Assembly (NCBI RefSeq): GCF_000964545.1
Contig: NZ_BBVD01000011.1
Location: 62,001 to 126,000 of the forward strand
Origin: Comamonas thiooxydans
Lineage (GTDB): Bacteria; Pseudomonadota; Gammaproteobacteria; Burkholderiales; Burkholderiaceae_C
Reading direction: 5' to 3'
DNA: 64,000 bases
Below are positions 54,924-63,282 of this stretch, piece by piece. How positions within the stretch are numbered: the first letter of the stretch is position 1; every line of letters begins with the position of its first letter. Both the position numbers and the translations under genes were made by a program. The notes beneath the pieces are model-generated. The model saw only the letters and a list, made by a program, of their open reading frames with translations, made no database searches and had not been told where the DNA came from.

Positions 54924-55826
54924 ATGGACAGGCTTAGACTCATCACCACATTCATGAACGTGGCTGAGGCAGAGAATTTCAGCCGTGCCGCGCAATCGCT
55001 GCACCTGACGCCACAGGCTGTGAGTCTGCAAATATCACAGCTCGAATCGTGGTTGGGCGTGCGCCTGTTCCACCGCTCCACGCGCCGCATGGCATTGACG
55101 GAAGACGGCCGTGTGTTCTATGAACGTTGCCGCGTCGGTCTTCAGTCGATCGACCAGGGCGAGCGTGAATTGCGCGACCGCGCAAGCGGCATCACCGGCT
55201 CGATCAAGGTGGCCTCAAGCCTGAGTCTCGGGCAGTTGCTGGTGGCGCCACTGCTGGCACAGTTCAATGAAAGCTATCCCGATATCCGCATCGAACTCGT
55301 GACGCAGAACCCCTGGCCCGACACGGTGGACCTGGGCATGGACATCGGTGTGATCGGCGGACCACTGCTCAACGTATCGCTGGTCGCGCGCAGAGTCGGG
55401 CGCTTCACTCACATGCTCTGCGCTGCGCCTGCCTATCTGGCCGCCAAGGGGACACCCAAGAGCCCGCAGGAACTGCTGCAGCACTGCTGCATCGGCCTGA
55501 GGCACCCACGCACCAACCGCATCTGGCCCTGGACCTTTCAATCGGCGCGCCGGCAGACGATGCTGGAGCCGCCGTTCTCCTTCATCACGCAGGACCCTGC
55601 CGTACAGCGGCAGCTCGTGCTGCAGGGGGCTGGCATCGGCCAACTGACAGATTACTTTGCGCGACCTCTCATAGCCAGCGGAGCGCTGGTAGAGCTCCCC
55701 CTTGGCTACAGCGGCCCTCGTCTCGACGTGCATGTTTTCATTCCCCAGCGCGAACACACGCCCCGGCGCATCAAGTTGCTCAATGATTTCCTCTATGAAA
55801 GGCTCAAGCAGTTCTTTCACAGCTAA
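54924..55826 (+). CDS. LysR-family transcriptional regulator
   Basis: 300 residues, full length. N-terminal HTH: FMNVAEAENFSRAAQSLHLTPQAVSLQISQLE is the standard LysR helix, with RRMALTEDGRVFY after it. The C-terminal effector domain is complete. Divergent from the Bug receptor gene with a 107-nt spacer, so it most likely controls the receptor-sulfatase-porin unit and itself. Confidence 0.93.
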   Translation: MDRLRLITTFMNVAEAENFSRAAQSLHLTPQAVSLQISQLESWLGVRLFHRSTRRMALTEDGRVFYERCRVGLQSIDQGERELRDRASGITGSIKVASSLSLGQLLVAPLLAQFNESYPDIRIELVTQNPWPDTVDLGMDIGVIGGPLLNVSLVARRVGRFTHMLCAAPAYLAAKGTPKSPQELLQHCCIGLRHPRTNRIWPWTFQSARRQTMLEPPFSFITQDPAVQRQLVLQGAGIGQLTDYFARPLIASGALVELPLGYSGPRLDVHVFIPQREHTPRRIKLLNDFLYERLKQFFHS

Positions 55827-56226
55827 AACAGCTAAAAGACGAAGGATAGAGGGGCCCTGGTCAATAGCGAGGGCCGCAGATGCAGGAGTGGGAGTACACC
55901 AGAATAGGCACCTGGCGCATTAATGCTGTGCACGCAAATGGTGAGTTCGGGCATGTTCCCCCGCTGCGAAACTCACGCGAGCTGGACCCCTCTCCAGCCA
56001 CCCGACAGGCGAGCCTGCCAGCTGTCCACGTGGTGCGTGGCAATCCAAACCTGGTTCAGCCTGTGGCTGGCAGCAGATCAAGATCTGGTGCAGGCAGGGT
56101 GGTTTGCAGCGATCCCTTTCAGGGCTTCGGGAGGCTGGACTTTCCGAAGGAACATGGTCTTTCTTGATGCCTTCGAAAAGCAAATTGCTCACAAGCGGGC
56201 CTGCAGGGGTTTGCTACATTGAGCCC
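55827..56226 (+). other. 400-base gap with one unexplained open frame
   Basis: No recognised gene. A 99-codon frame (55923-56222, plus) encodes a Trp/Ala-rich segment (AIQTWFSLWLAADQDLVQAG) without known family, ribosome site or conserved start. It could be a remnant or chance. Confidence 0.35.
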
Positions 56227-56460
56227 ATGAAACATGCTTCAAGCCTGGCAGGGATGATGATTGTGGTGGCGGCAGCCGGTGGCTGCGCGCAATCGGTTTC
56301 CGTCAATTTTGGCAACCCCTCGGAAGCCAACTGCAAAAAGCAGGGCGGCGTGCTGCGCACCGAAAAGGGGACGGATGCTGATCGAAATACCTGCGTGCTG
56401 CCTGACGGCTCTGCTTTTGAGGAATGGGTCCAGCACGCGCGGCAGCCGCCCGCGAAATAG
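56227..56460 (+). CDS. DUF333-type small lipoprotein
   Basis: 77 residues from the ATG at 56227. Signal peptide with a lipobox-like AAGGC, then NPSEANCKKQGGVL and CVLPDGSAFEEW, the NPA/CxxxGG and C-x-LPDG pattern of DUF333 proteins. These are small envelope proteins of unknown role, sometimes labelled putative hemolysin without evidence. Single gene. Confidence 0.85.
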   Translation: MKHASSLAGMMIVVAAAGGCAQSVSVNFGNPSEANCKKQGGVLRTEKGTDADRNTCVLPDGSAFEEWVQHARQPPAK

Positions 56461-56555
56461 GTCTAGGCCCAGACCTGGCTTCAGGCAGTGGCAGGACGCT
56501 GCTCAGGCCAGAGCTGCCTTGATGCCGCGAGGCCTGGCAGGCGTGGAAGCTGGCT

Positions 56556-57638
56556 TCAATCGCGCAGCATCACGGAGTGCTCGAAATTTTCCGATATGGC
56601 CTGAGTGCCGTCGTCAAAGACCAGTACGCGCTCGGGCCAGCGCATGGCGGCGAGCTTGCTGCGCTGCACGGGGTTGTCGCCGCGCAGGCGGTCCAGCCAG
56701 CGCGCTCCTACCGAATAGTCCACGCAGAACACATTGCCGCGCAGGCCGTGCCATGACAGCGGGGGTGTTGCGCCAAACAGGTTTTCAAACTGCGAGCCAT
56801 GCGCCGGTGCGTCAGCCGGGCGCAGGCGGCGCCAATAGTGGCCGACGATGACGGCGGGCGCTTCTTCATATTCATTCCACCAGCCCACGCGTTCGACAAA
56901 ACGCCATTTGCCGCCCGCGTAAAAGGGGTTGCGGCATTCGCGCTCCACGCCGGCCGTCAGCACCTTCAAAGGGTTGACCATGGCCTTGTTGAGTTCGTTC
57001 TCGCTGTGCGCTTGCAAAAAGGGTGGCTCGTGGCGATAGTCTTCCAGGCTGTAGGGCCAGCTCAGTTCTTCCTGGCGCATGCGTTCGGCCACGCATTGAG
57101 CGACGGACTGTTCTTCGGCAATTGTCTCGAAGTGGTCGTAGGCGGCGCGTGCGCTGCCACTGGGCAGCTGGCGAATCATGGCGATCTGTTCGGGCCTCCA
57201 GGCGGCGTGAACAATGCGCAGATCCTCACGCTCCAGTGCGATCGGCAACTGGCCGAGCCGCTCGAGCATGGCGGGAATCTGCTCGGCCGGCATGCGTGCA
57301 AAAGGCGCGTACTTGGGCTGGTCGGAGTCGATGCGGCTGTCGAAGAACCAGCCCGAGCCATCCTTGGCATCTTCGCGCAGCAGATTGATTTCGTGGTTGC
57401 CCAGCACCGCATGGGCCGTGCCCGAGGCCAGCATGGCGCCGACCAGCGCGAGCACGGAAGGGCTGTCCGGCCCGCGGTCGCAGAAGTCGCCGACAAACAC
57501 CAGTCGCCGTCCTTCGGGGTGATTGCCCTGCAGGTCGTAGCCCAGATGGCCCAGCAATTGCACCAGCGCGGCATATTCGCCGTGGATATCGCCGACGATA
57601 TCGAGGGCGCCAGGAGGCAGGGGCTGGACTAGGCTCAT
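56556..57638 (-). CDS. Calcineurin-like metallophosphoesterase
   Basis: 360 residues. The phosphoesterase motifs are complete: VGDIHGEYAAL, VGDFCDRGPDS, AVLGNHEIN, a His in RIVHAAW and VGHYWRR. The arrangement resembles PP2A/ApaH-like protein or nucleotide phosphatases. Substrate unknown. No signal peptide. Single gene. Confidence 0.87.
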   Translation of the reverse strand: MSLVQPLPPGALDIVGDIHGEYAALVQLLGHLGYDLQGNHPEGRRLVFVGDFCDRGPDSPSVLALVGAMLASGTAHAVLGNHEINLLREDAKDGSGWFFDSRIDSDQPKYAPFARMPAEQIPAMLERLGQLPIALEREDLRIVHAAWRPEQIAMIRQLPSGSARAAYDHFETIAEEQSVAQCVAERMRQEELSWPYSLEDYRHEPPFLQAHSENELNKAMVNPLKVLTAGVERECRNPFYAGGKWRFVERVGWWNEYEEAPAVIVGHYWRRLRPADAPAHGSQFENLFGATPPLSWHGLRGNVFCVDYSVGARWLDRLRGDNPVQRSKLAAMRWPERVLVFDDGTQAISENFEHSVMLRD

Positions 57639-57755
57639 GATGAAGGGCGATAGGCTTGCGGGTTTGGAGGGCTCAGGCTGCAGCAGGCTGCCTTGCCATT
57701 GTCATACGGCAGTCATGCAATGAAGCTGACAATTGTTGCAACGCAACACCGCGAA

Positions 57756-57779
57756 GGCAAGAGAGTTTTGTCTCTTGCC
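57756..57779. other. Perfect hairpin downstream of folA
   Basis: GGCAAGAGA and TCTCTTGCC form a 9-bp perfect stem with a GTTTTG loop. There is no T-run on either side, so it is not a classic terminator; it may protect mRNA ends of folA (minus strand). Confidence 0.4.
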
Positions 57780-57831
57780 AGACTGCTGGCCGCCCCGTGC
57801 GGATGCGATCCCGCACGGCACGAGACAAGGG

Positions 57832-58335
57832 TCAGCCCCGGCGCTCGAAGCGCACAAAGCAGTAGGGCAGGCCATTGGCGGAGACATGCTCGCTGCGGCT
57901 CACGGCTTGCCACTGCTCGCCCAGCTCGGGGGCAAAGGCATCGCCTTCGAAGTCGCGGCCGATTTCGGTCACTTCCACGGCATCGGCCAGCGGCAGAGCC
58001 TGGGCATAGATTTGCGCGCCGCCGATGACCCAGACGTCTTGCGAGAGCTTGTGGCCCAGCTCTAGCGCTTCTGACAGGCTGGCAGCGCGCAGGACCTGAT
58101 CGGATGCCGGCTCGGCTTGCCAGTCGGCCTGGCGGGTGACGACGATATTGCTGCGGCCCGGCAGGGGACGAAAGCGCGGCGGCAGCGAGTCCCAGGTCTT
58201 GCGGCCCATGATGACGGCGCAGCCCCGGGTCAGTTCCTTGAAATGCGCCATGTCTTCGGGCAGATGCCAGGGCATGGTGTTGTCCTTGCCGATGACGCCG
58301 TTGGCTGCGCGTGCGTAAATGAGTTGAATGGCCAT
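57832..58335 (-). CDS. folA: Dihydrofolate reductase
   Basis: 167 residues from the ATG at 58335. It reduces dihydrofolate with NADPH. Visible are IYARAANGVIGKDNTMPWHLPEDMAHFK in outline, MGRKTWDSLP, and VIGGAQIYAQAL. Forms a pair with thyA, which produces its substrate; the two are separated by an inverted pair of repeats. Confidence 0.97.
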   Translation of the reverse strand: MAIQLIYARAANGVIGKDNTMPWHLPEDMAHFKELTRGCAVIMGRKTWDSLPPRFRPLPGRSNIVVTRQADWQAEPASDQVLRAASLSEALELGHKLSQDVWVIGGAQIYAQALPLADAVEVTEIGRDFEGDAFAPELGEQWQAVSRSEHVSANGLPYCFVRFERRG

Positions 58336-58349
58336 AGCTATCAATAAAG

Positions 58350-58427
58350 AAGCTGCTGGCGCTTGTTATTCATGGATTTCAGATGTGAAAGTATCTGAAA
58401 TCGCAGGATGGCAAGCGCAAGCAGCTT
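58350..58427. repeat. Inverted dimer of the short intergenic repeat (copies D1 and D2)
   Basis: Two 35-bp copies face each other (58350-58384 plus, 58393-58427 minus) across 8 nt. Each is AAGCTGCTKGCGCTTG, then 9 variable nt, then GATTTCAGAT. The outer arms pair with one mismatch and the inner 10-nt arms pair perfectly, giving a long hairpin between thyA and folA. Confidence 0.85.
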
Positions 58428-58457
58428 TGATTTTTATAGTGATCCGGAGGGCGCAGC

Positions 58458-59288
58458 TCAGACCGCCACAGGCGCCTTGATGCCGGCATGGTGCTGATAG
58501 TCCAGCACTTCGAAGTCTTCGTACTCGTAGTCGAAGATGGATGCGGGCTTGCGCTTGATGTTCAGCGTCGGATAGGCGAAGGGCTGTCGAGACAGCTGGG
58601 TCTGCACCTGCTCGAAGTGGTTGTTGTAGATATGGCAGTCGCCGCCGGTCCAGATGAAGTCGCCCACTTCCAGGCCGCATTGCTGGGCCAGCATATGGGT
58701 CAGCAGCGCATAGCTGGCGATGTTGAAGGGCACGCCCAGGAAGATGTCGGCGCTGCGCTGGTAGAGCTGGCAGCTGAGCTTGCCGTCGGCCACATAGAAC
58801 TGGAAGAAGGAGTGGCAGGGCATGAGCGCCATCTGGTCCAGCTCGGCCACGTTCCAGGCGCTGACGATGATGCGGCGGCTGTCGGGATTGCTCTTGAGCT
58901 GCTTGACGACTTCGGCAATCTGGTCGACATGCGTGCCGTCGGCCTTGGGCCAGCTGCGCCATTGCACGCCATACACCGGGCCCAGGTCGCCGGTTTGCTT
59001 GTCGGCCCACTCGTCCCAGATGGTGCAGCCGCGTTCCTGCAGCCACTTCACATTGCTGTCGCCGCGCAGAAACCACAGCAGCTCCAGAATGATGGATTTC
59101 AGGTGCACCTTCTTGGTGGTGACCAGGGGGAAGCCTTCATTGAGGTTGAAGCGCATCTGGTAGCCGAAAACGCTGCGCGTGCCCGTGCCCGTGCGGTCGG
59201 TCTTGGACGCGCCGTGCTCGTACACATGGCGCATAAAGGTTTCGTACTGGCAGCGCACGGGGCGCAGGGTGCAGGTGCTGGAGTTCAT
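58458..59288 (-). CDS. thyA: Thymidylate synthase
   Basis: 276 residues from the ATG at 59288; the family N-terminus VRCQYETFMRHVYEHG starts shortly after. It methylates dUMP to dTMP. Signatures are KTDRTGTGTRSVFG, the active-site Cys in MALMPCHSFFQFYV and DCHIYNNH. A long in-frame run further upstream is not part of the enzyme. Confidence 0.98.
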   Translation of the reverse strand: MNSSTCTLRPVRCQYETFMRHVYEHGASKTDRTGTGTRSVFGYQMRFNLNEGFPLVTTKKVHLKSIILELLWFLRGDSNVKWLQERGCTIWDEWADKQTGDLGPVYGVQWRSWPKADGTHVDQIAEVVKQLKSNPDSRRIIVSAWNVAELDQMALMPCHSFFQFYVADGKLSCQLYQRSADIFLGVPFNIASYALLTHMLAQQCGLEVGDFIWTGGDCHIYNNHFEQVQTQLSRQPFAYPTLNIKRKPASIFDYEYEDFEVLDYQHHAGIKAPVAV

Positions 59289-59529
59289 GGTGCAAAAAGC
59301 GGTCAAAGACTGGCAAAGACTGGCTGTGCTGGCAGCGTACACAAGGTGCCGCAGCTCTTGAAGAGGGTGGGCCCCGAGGGCCGCGATAGCCGAAGTGTGC
59401 CACGTGCCGGAGCATGCCGAGTTGCCCGCTGTCAATGACCCGTCCTGCGGCCCTGTCAGTCTCAAATCTGCCGCAGCTGGCTTCACAATGTCATGGAAAA
59501 CAACCGAGCCGAACAAGGAGAGTGAGTTC

Positions 59530-60153
59530 ATGTCACGCAATTTTGTGAGCACTGCGGCTGTTGCGCTGGCGATTGCGGCCTTGATGGCTGCCTGCGACAA
59601 GACCAAGGCACCATCTCCCACCGCCGCTGCAGCGGATGCCCGGGCAGCGGCCGCTGCGGCTGCCGCCCCGCCCGATGCCATGCCCCAGACCCAAGAGTCC
59701 GCTGCCACGGCGCAGATCGAGGAGGCGGCCACGGTCTCCATCGAGGAAGTACGCGTTCCCCATGTGGTCAAGGACGGCGAGCCAAGCCTGGACAGCCTCA
59801 AGCCGCTGCAGGGCAAGTACCGCTGGGATGGCGTGGACTATGTGAAGGACGGCGTGCTGGCCCAGCGGCTGAAGACGCTGATGGGCGGCAGTCAGTACGA
59901 GACGCTGCTCAAGAATCTGCAGGCCCTGGGCCCGCTGGAGCCCTCTGCAGGGCTGCTCTATGTGATGGGAAATCGCCAGCATCAAGGGGGCGAGGAAATG
60001 GCAGCCGTGGTGATTGATCCTGTGCGCAACGGCTTGCGTGTCTGGTTGCTCAGCGAGGGCAGGCAGACCGTGTTCACCGATGTGGATGGCGCAGACATCC
60101 CCTGGCCCAGCGCGGTTGAGAACATGCTGCGCAATATCGTGGCCTCTCGCTAA
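59530..60153 (+). CDS. Lipoprotein of unknown function
   Basis: 207 residues from the ATG at 59530 with AAGGAG upstream. Signal and lipobox (LMAACD), an Ala/Pro-rich linker, then a domain with EPSLDSLKPLQGKYRWDGVDYVKDG and LRVWLLSEGRQTVF. No family was recognised. Divergent from thyA; a bidirectional terminator follows. Confidence 0.78.
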   Translation: MSRNFVSTAAVALAIAALMAACDKTKAPSPTAAAADARAAAAAAAAPPDAMPQTQESAATAQIEEAATVSIEEVRVPHVVKDGEPSLDSLKPLQGKYRWDGVDYVKDGVLAQRLKTLMGGSQYETLLKNLQALGPLEPSAGLLYVMGNRQHQGGEEMAAVVIDPVRNGLRVWLLSEGRQTVFTDVDGADIPWPSAVENMLRNIVASR

Positions 60154-60169
60154 AGCCCTGGTCAATGCA

Positions 60170-60201
60170 AAAAGCCCTGCACAGCAATGCAGGGCTTTTT
60201 T
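60170..60201. terminator. Bidirectional Rho-independent terminator
   Basis: AAAAGCCCTGCA pairs with TGCAGGGCTTTT over CAGCAA, with A-runs and T-runs on both sides. It serves both the lipoprotein gene (plus) and the FAD oxidase gene (minus). Confidence 0.92.
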
Positions 60202-60217
60202 GTCGGCGATGCCAGGA

Positions 60218-61648
60218 TCAGCCGCGCGTCAGCACCACGCCGGGGTTCATGAGGCCCTGGGGATCCAGCGCATTCTTGATGGCGCGCATCATCTGCAGCG
60301 CAACGGGGGACTGGTATTTTTCGAGCTTGTCCGTCTTGAGTGCGCCCACGCCATGTTCGGCCGAGAACGAGCCGCCGAAGGCGTCCACGGCCTCGTAGAC
60401 CAGATGGTTGACCAGGGCTTCCTTGTCGCGCAGAAAGGCCTTGCCGTCCTCGCCCTCGGGTACTTGCACGTTGTAGTGCAGATTGCCGTCGCCCAGATGG
60501 CCGAAGTTGACCAGACGCACGCCGGGAATCTCGCGCTTGAGCACGGCGTCGGCATGCTCGACAAATGCCGGAATGCGCGAGGCTGCGACCGAGATATCGT
60601 GCTTGATGTTCAGGCCTTCCTCGGCCTGGGCCAGAGGAATGCTCTCGCGGATATGCCACAGGTCATGGGCCTGGGTCAGGCTCTCCGCCACCACGGCGTT
60701 GACCACGCAGCCGTCCTCAAAGGCCAGCTCCAGCAAGTGCTCGAAGCGCAGGCGCGCATGCTGCTCGGACTCGCTGTCGCTGTTCTCCAGCAGCACGCAA
60801 TAAGGGGCTTCGTCGCCCATGTCGGCAAAGGGCACGCGCAGCTGCGGCATGTGCTTGACGACCAGGCTCAGTGCGAACTGGCCCATGACTTCAAAGCCCG
60901 TGAGTCCCGCACCCAGGTGCTGGTGCGCGAGGCCCAGCAGGCGCACGGCGGCTTCCATGGAGGGCACGGCGGCAAAGGCCGTGAGCTGGGCGGCCGGCTG
61001 CGGGAACAGCTTCATGGTGGCGGCGGTGATGATGCCCAGCGTGCCTTCGCTGCCGATGAACAGATCGCGCAGGTCATAGCCGGTGTTGTCCTTGCGCAGG
61101 CCCTTGAGGCCGTCCCAGATTTCGCCCTGAGGCGTCACCACTTCCAGGCCCAGGCACAGATCGCGGGTGTTGCCATAGCGCACCACCTGTGTGCCGCCCG
61201 CGTTGGTGCCCAGATTGCCGCCGATCGTGCAACTGCCTTCGGCGGCCAGCGACAGCGGGAACAGCAGGCCTTGCTGATCGGCCAGCTCCTGCAGGTTCTG
61301 CAAAATGCAGCCGGCTTCGACGGTGAAGGTCAGATTGTCCTTGTCGATATGGCGCACGGCGTTCAGGCGCGTCAGGCTGAGCACGACCTGCCGGCCGCTG
61401 TCGTCGGGGGTGGAGCCTACGGAAAGCCCGGTATTGCCGCCCTGGGGCACGATCTGCACGCCGGCTGCGGCGCAGGCCTTGACCACGCCGGCCACTTCGG
61501 CCGTGTTGCCGGGGCGTACCACGGCCAGGGACTTGCCGTGCACGCGCTTGCGCCAGTCCTGTTCGTAGGCGCTGAGGTCGCCGTCGGTCAGCACATGGGG
61601 AGCGCCCACAATCTGGCGCAGGGATTCAAGCAAAGCGGTGGAAGTCAT
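60218..61648 (-). CDS. GlcD-like FAD-linked 2-hydroxyacid dehydrogenase
   Basis: 476 residues from the ATG at 61648. FAD-binding PCMH domain (VPQGGNTGLSVGSTP; GNLGTNAGGTQVVRYG) and a GlcD-type C-terminal domain with FGHLGDGNLHYNV and SFSAEHGVG. The group includes glycolate oxidase GlcD, D-lactate and D-2-hydroxyglutarate dehydrogenases; no glcE/glcF genes are nearby, favouring a single-subunit D-2-hydroxyacid dehydrogenase. Divergent from a LysR gene. Confidence 0.9.
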   Translation of the reverse strand: MTSTALLESLRQIVGAPHVLTDGDLSAYEQDWRKRVHGKSLAVVRPGNTAEVAGVVKACAAAGVQIVPQGGNTGLSVGSTPDDSGRQVVLSLTRLNAVRHIDKDNLTFTVEAGCILQNLQELADQQGLLFPLSLAAEGSCTIGGNLGTNAGGTQVVRYGNTRDLCLGLEVVTPQGEIWDGLKGLRKDNTGYDLRDLFIGSEGTLGIITAATMKLFPQPAAQLTAFAAVPSMEAAVRLLGLAHQHLGAGLTGFEVMGQFALSLVVKHMPQLRVPFADMGDEAPYCVLLENSDSESEQHARLRFEHLLELAFEDGCVVNAVVAESLTQAHDLWHIRESIPLAQAEEGLNIKHDISVAASRIPAFVEHADAVLKREIPGVRLVNFGHLGDGNLHYNVQVPEGEDGKAFLRDKEALVNHLVYEAVDAFGGSFSAEHGVGALKTDKLEKYQSPVALQMMRAIKNALDPQGLMNPGVVLTRG

Positions 61649-61791
61649 GACAAGCAGGCCGCAGCAGGGGCGGCAGAGAGGGAGTACAGACGGAAATCCT
61701 AAGCCACGCACGGGGCGGCTGCAGGAAAACCATGAAGCTGCAAGCGTAGAGCATGGCAGACTACGGGACAATCGAAATAAATTGCTTGGTT

Positions 61792-62745
61792 ATGCCAGTT
61801 TTTCCGAATAATGTCAGCCTGCGCCAATTGCGTGCCTTTGACGAGGTGGCGCGCCAGGGCGCGTTTGCCCCCGCGGCACGCGAGCTGTGCCTGACGCAGT
61901 CGGCCCTGTCCGAATCCATTCGCCAGCTGGAAGAGGCCCTGGGTCTGCGGCTGTTTGACCGCACCACGCGAACCGTGGGGCTGACGGCTGCCGGCCAGGC
62001 CTTTTTGCTCGATGTGCGCCAGGCCTTCGAGACCCTGGAGCAGGGCTTTCAGAACCTGGGCGATCTGGCCGCACTGCGCCGCGGCAAGGTGCGTATTGCT
62101 GCCGCTCCGTCGGTGCTGGCGGTGCTGCTGCTGCCGGTGCTGCCGGCCTTGCGCACCCGTCATCCGGGCATCGAGGTAGACCTGATCGAGGACAGCGCAG
62201 AGGGCATCGCCCAGCGTGTGCAGGCCGGCAGTGTGGATTTCGGCGTGGGAGCGGCACACCCGGCCGGCGGCGATTTGCTGACCCAGCCGCTGATCAGCGA
62301 TGCCATGGGACTGGTGGCCAGGCTCGATGAACCTCTGCTGCAGGCGGGGCGGCTGACGGCGGCCGATCTGGCCCGGTTGCCCCATCTGGCTTTTGTGGGC
62401 CTGACCACCGATACCGCCATCAGCCAGCTGCTGGCTTCGGCCCCGGGCATGCCGCAGAACCTGCTGCAGACACCGCTGCGCCTGTCCAATCCGCAATTGC
62501 TGTTCGAGGCCGTGAGTCTGGGCCTGGGCGTCAGCATCGTTCCGGCGCTGACGGCGCGCCACCCTTCGCTGGGTCTGCAGGGCGATCTGGGCTTTCGCCT
62601 GCTGGACGAGCCGCGCATTCTGCGCCGCACGCTGCTGATTCAGCGCCCGCGCCGTGCGCTGTCGCCGGCCGCGCAGCTGCTGTTCGATGCGCTGGCGGCG
62701 CAGGTACGGACGCTGGCGCAGTTCGAAGGCATCATGCCTGATTGA
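61792..62745 (+). CDS. LysR-family transcriptional regulator
   Basis: 317 residues from the ATG at 61792 (an ATG at 61753 is the alternative). HTH: LRQLRAFDEVARQGAFAPAARELCLTQSALSESIRQLE, then RLFDRTTRTVGLTAAG. The substrate-binding domain is complete. It is divergent from the FAD oxidase gene, its likely target. Its 3' end overlaps the DUF2069 gene by 14 nt. Confidence 0.92.
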   Translation: MPVFPNNVSLRQLRAFDEVARQGAFAPAARELCLTQSALSESIRQLEEALGLRLFDRTTRTVGLTAAGQAFLLDVRQAFETLEQGFQNLGDLAALRRGKVRIAAAPSVLAVLLLPVLPALRTRHPGIEVDLIEDSAEGIAQRVQAGSVDFGVGAAHPAGGDLLTQPLISDAMGLVARLDEPLLQAGRLTAADLARLPHLAFVGLTTDTAISQLLASAPGMPQNLLQTPLRLSNPQLLFEAVSLGLGVSIVPALTARHPSLGLQGDLGFRLLDEPRILRRTLLIQRPRRALSPAAQLLFDALAAQVRTLAQFEGIMPD

Positions 62746-63163
62746 GCCGGGCCGCCTTGACGGCACGCTGGCGCAGGCGCACATGTGCTGCGCAGGCGAT
62801 GAAGAGCAGCACGCACAGCGCCACCTCTGCCAGCGCCAGCCAGCGGCTGGGCGCGGCATCGCTCCAGGCCCGCACCACGCCTTCGGTGAAGTAGAGCCAC
62901 ACCAGCAGACTGAGCCAGCGATAGGTGTACATGCGGCGCTTGAGCAGGCCGATCACGGCGAACGCCAGCGGCAGGGCCTTGAGAAACAGCCAGGTGCCGC
63001 CCTCGCGCAGCGGTGCCAGCCACAACTCCCAGGCCACGCACAGCAGCATCAGTGCCAGCAGGCTGCCCACGGCCAGCCAGCGCGTGGCGGCCACATCGGA
63101 GCCGGGCTGCTGGATTGGTGAAGAAGTGTTTTCGGCGGCTTGGGGCGAGAGGGCGTCGGTCAT
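62732..63163 (-). CDS. DUF2069 membrane protein
   Basis: 143 residues from the ATG at 63163. Four membrane helices and YTYRWLSLLVWLYFTEGVVRAW, as in DUF2069 proteins. In many betaproteobacteria it lies beside wrbA and a yihY gene; here it faces a YihY-like gene directly and no wrbA is between them. Function unknown. Confidence 0.88.
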   Translation of the reverse strand: MTDALSPQAAENTSSPIQQPGSDVAATRWLAVGSLLALMLLCVAWELWLAPLREGGTWLFLKALPLAFAVIGLLKRRMYTYRWLSLLVWLYFTEGVVRAWSDAAPSRWLALAEVALCVLLFIACAAHVRLRQRAVKAARLNQA

Positions 63164-63282
63164 AGCAGTGGCATCATATCGGTCATGCCAGCTCTGTTTG
63201 AATCCGGTCGTTTTGTTTTGCGTTCTGCGCTTGATGTTGCGCAGCACCCGTCCTCCTTTTGCGTTCGTGAAGGAGTGCCGTC

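Noticed and set aside
59289..59816. N-terminal extension of thyA upstream of 59288
   Set aside because: It covers the leader and opposite strand of the divergent lipoprotein gene and has no similarity to thymidylate synthase.
60014..61702. A 562-codon plus frame over the FAD oxidase gene
   Set aside because: It crosses the bidirectional terminator and is antisense to GlcD-type motifs.
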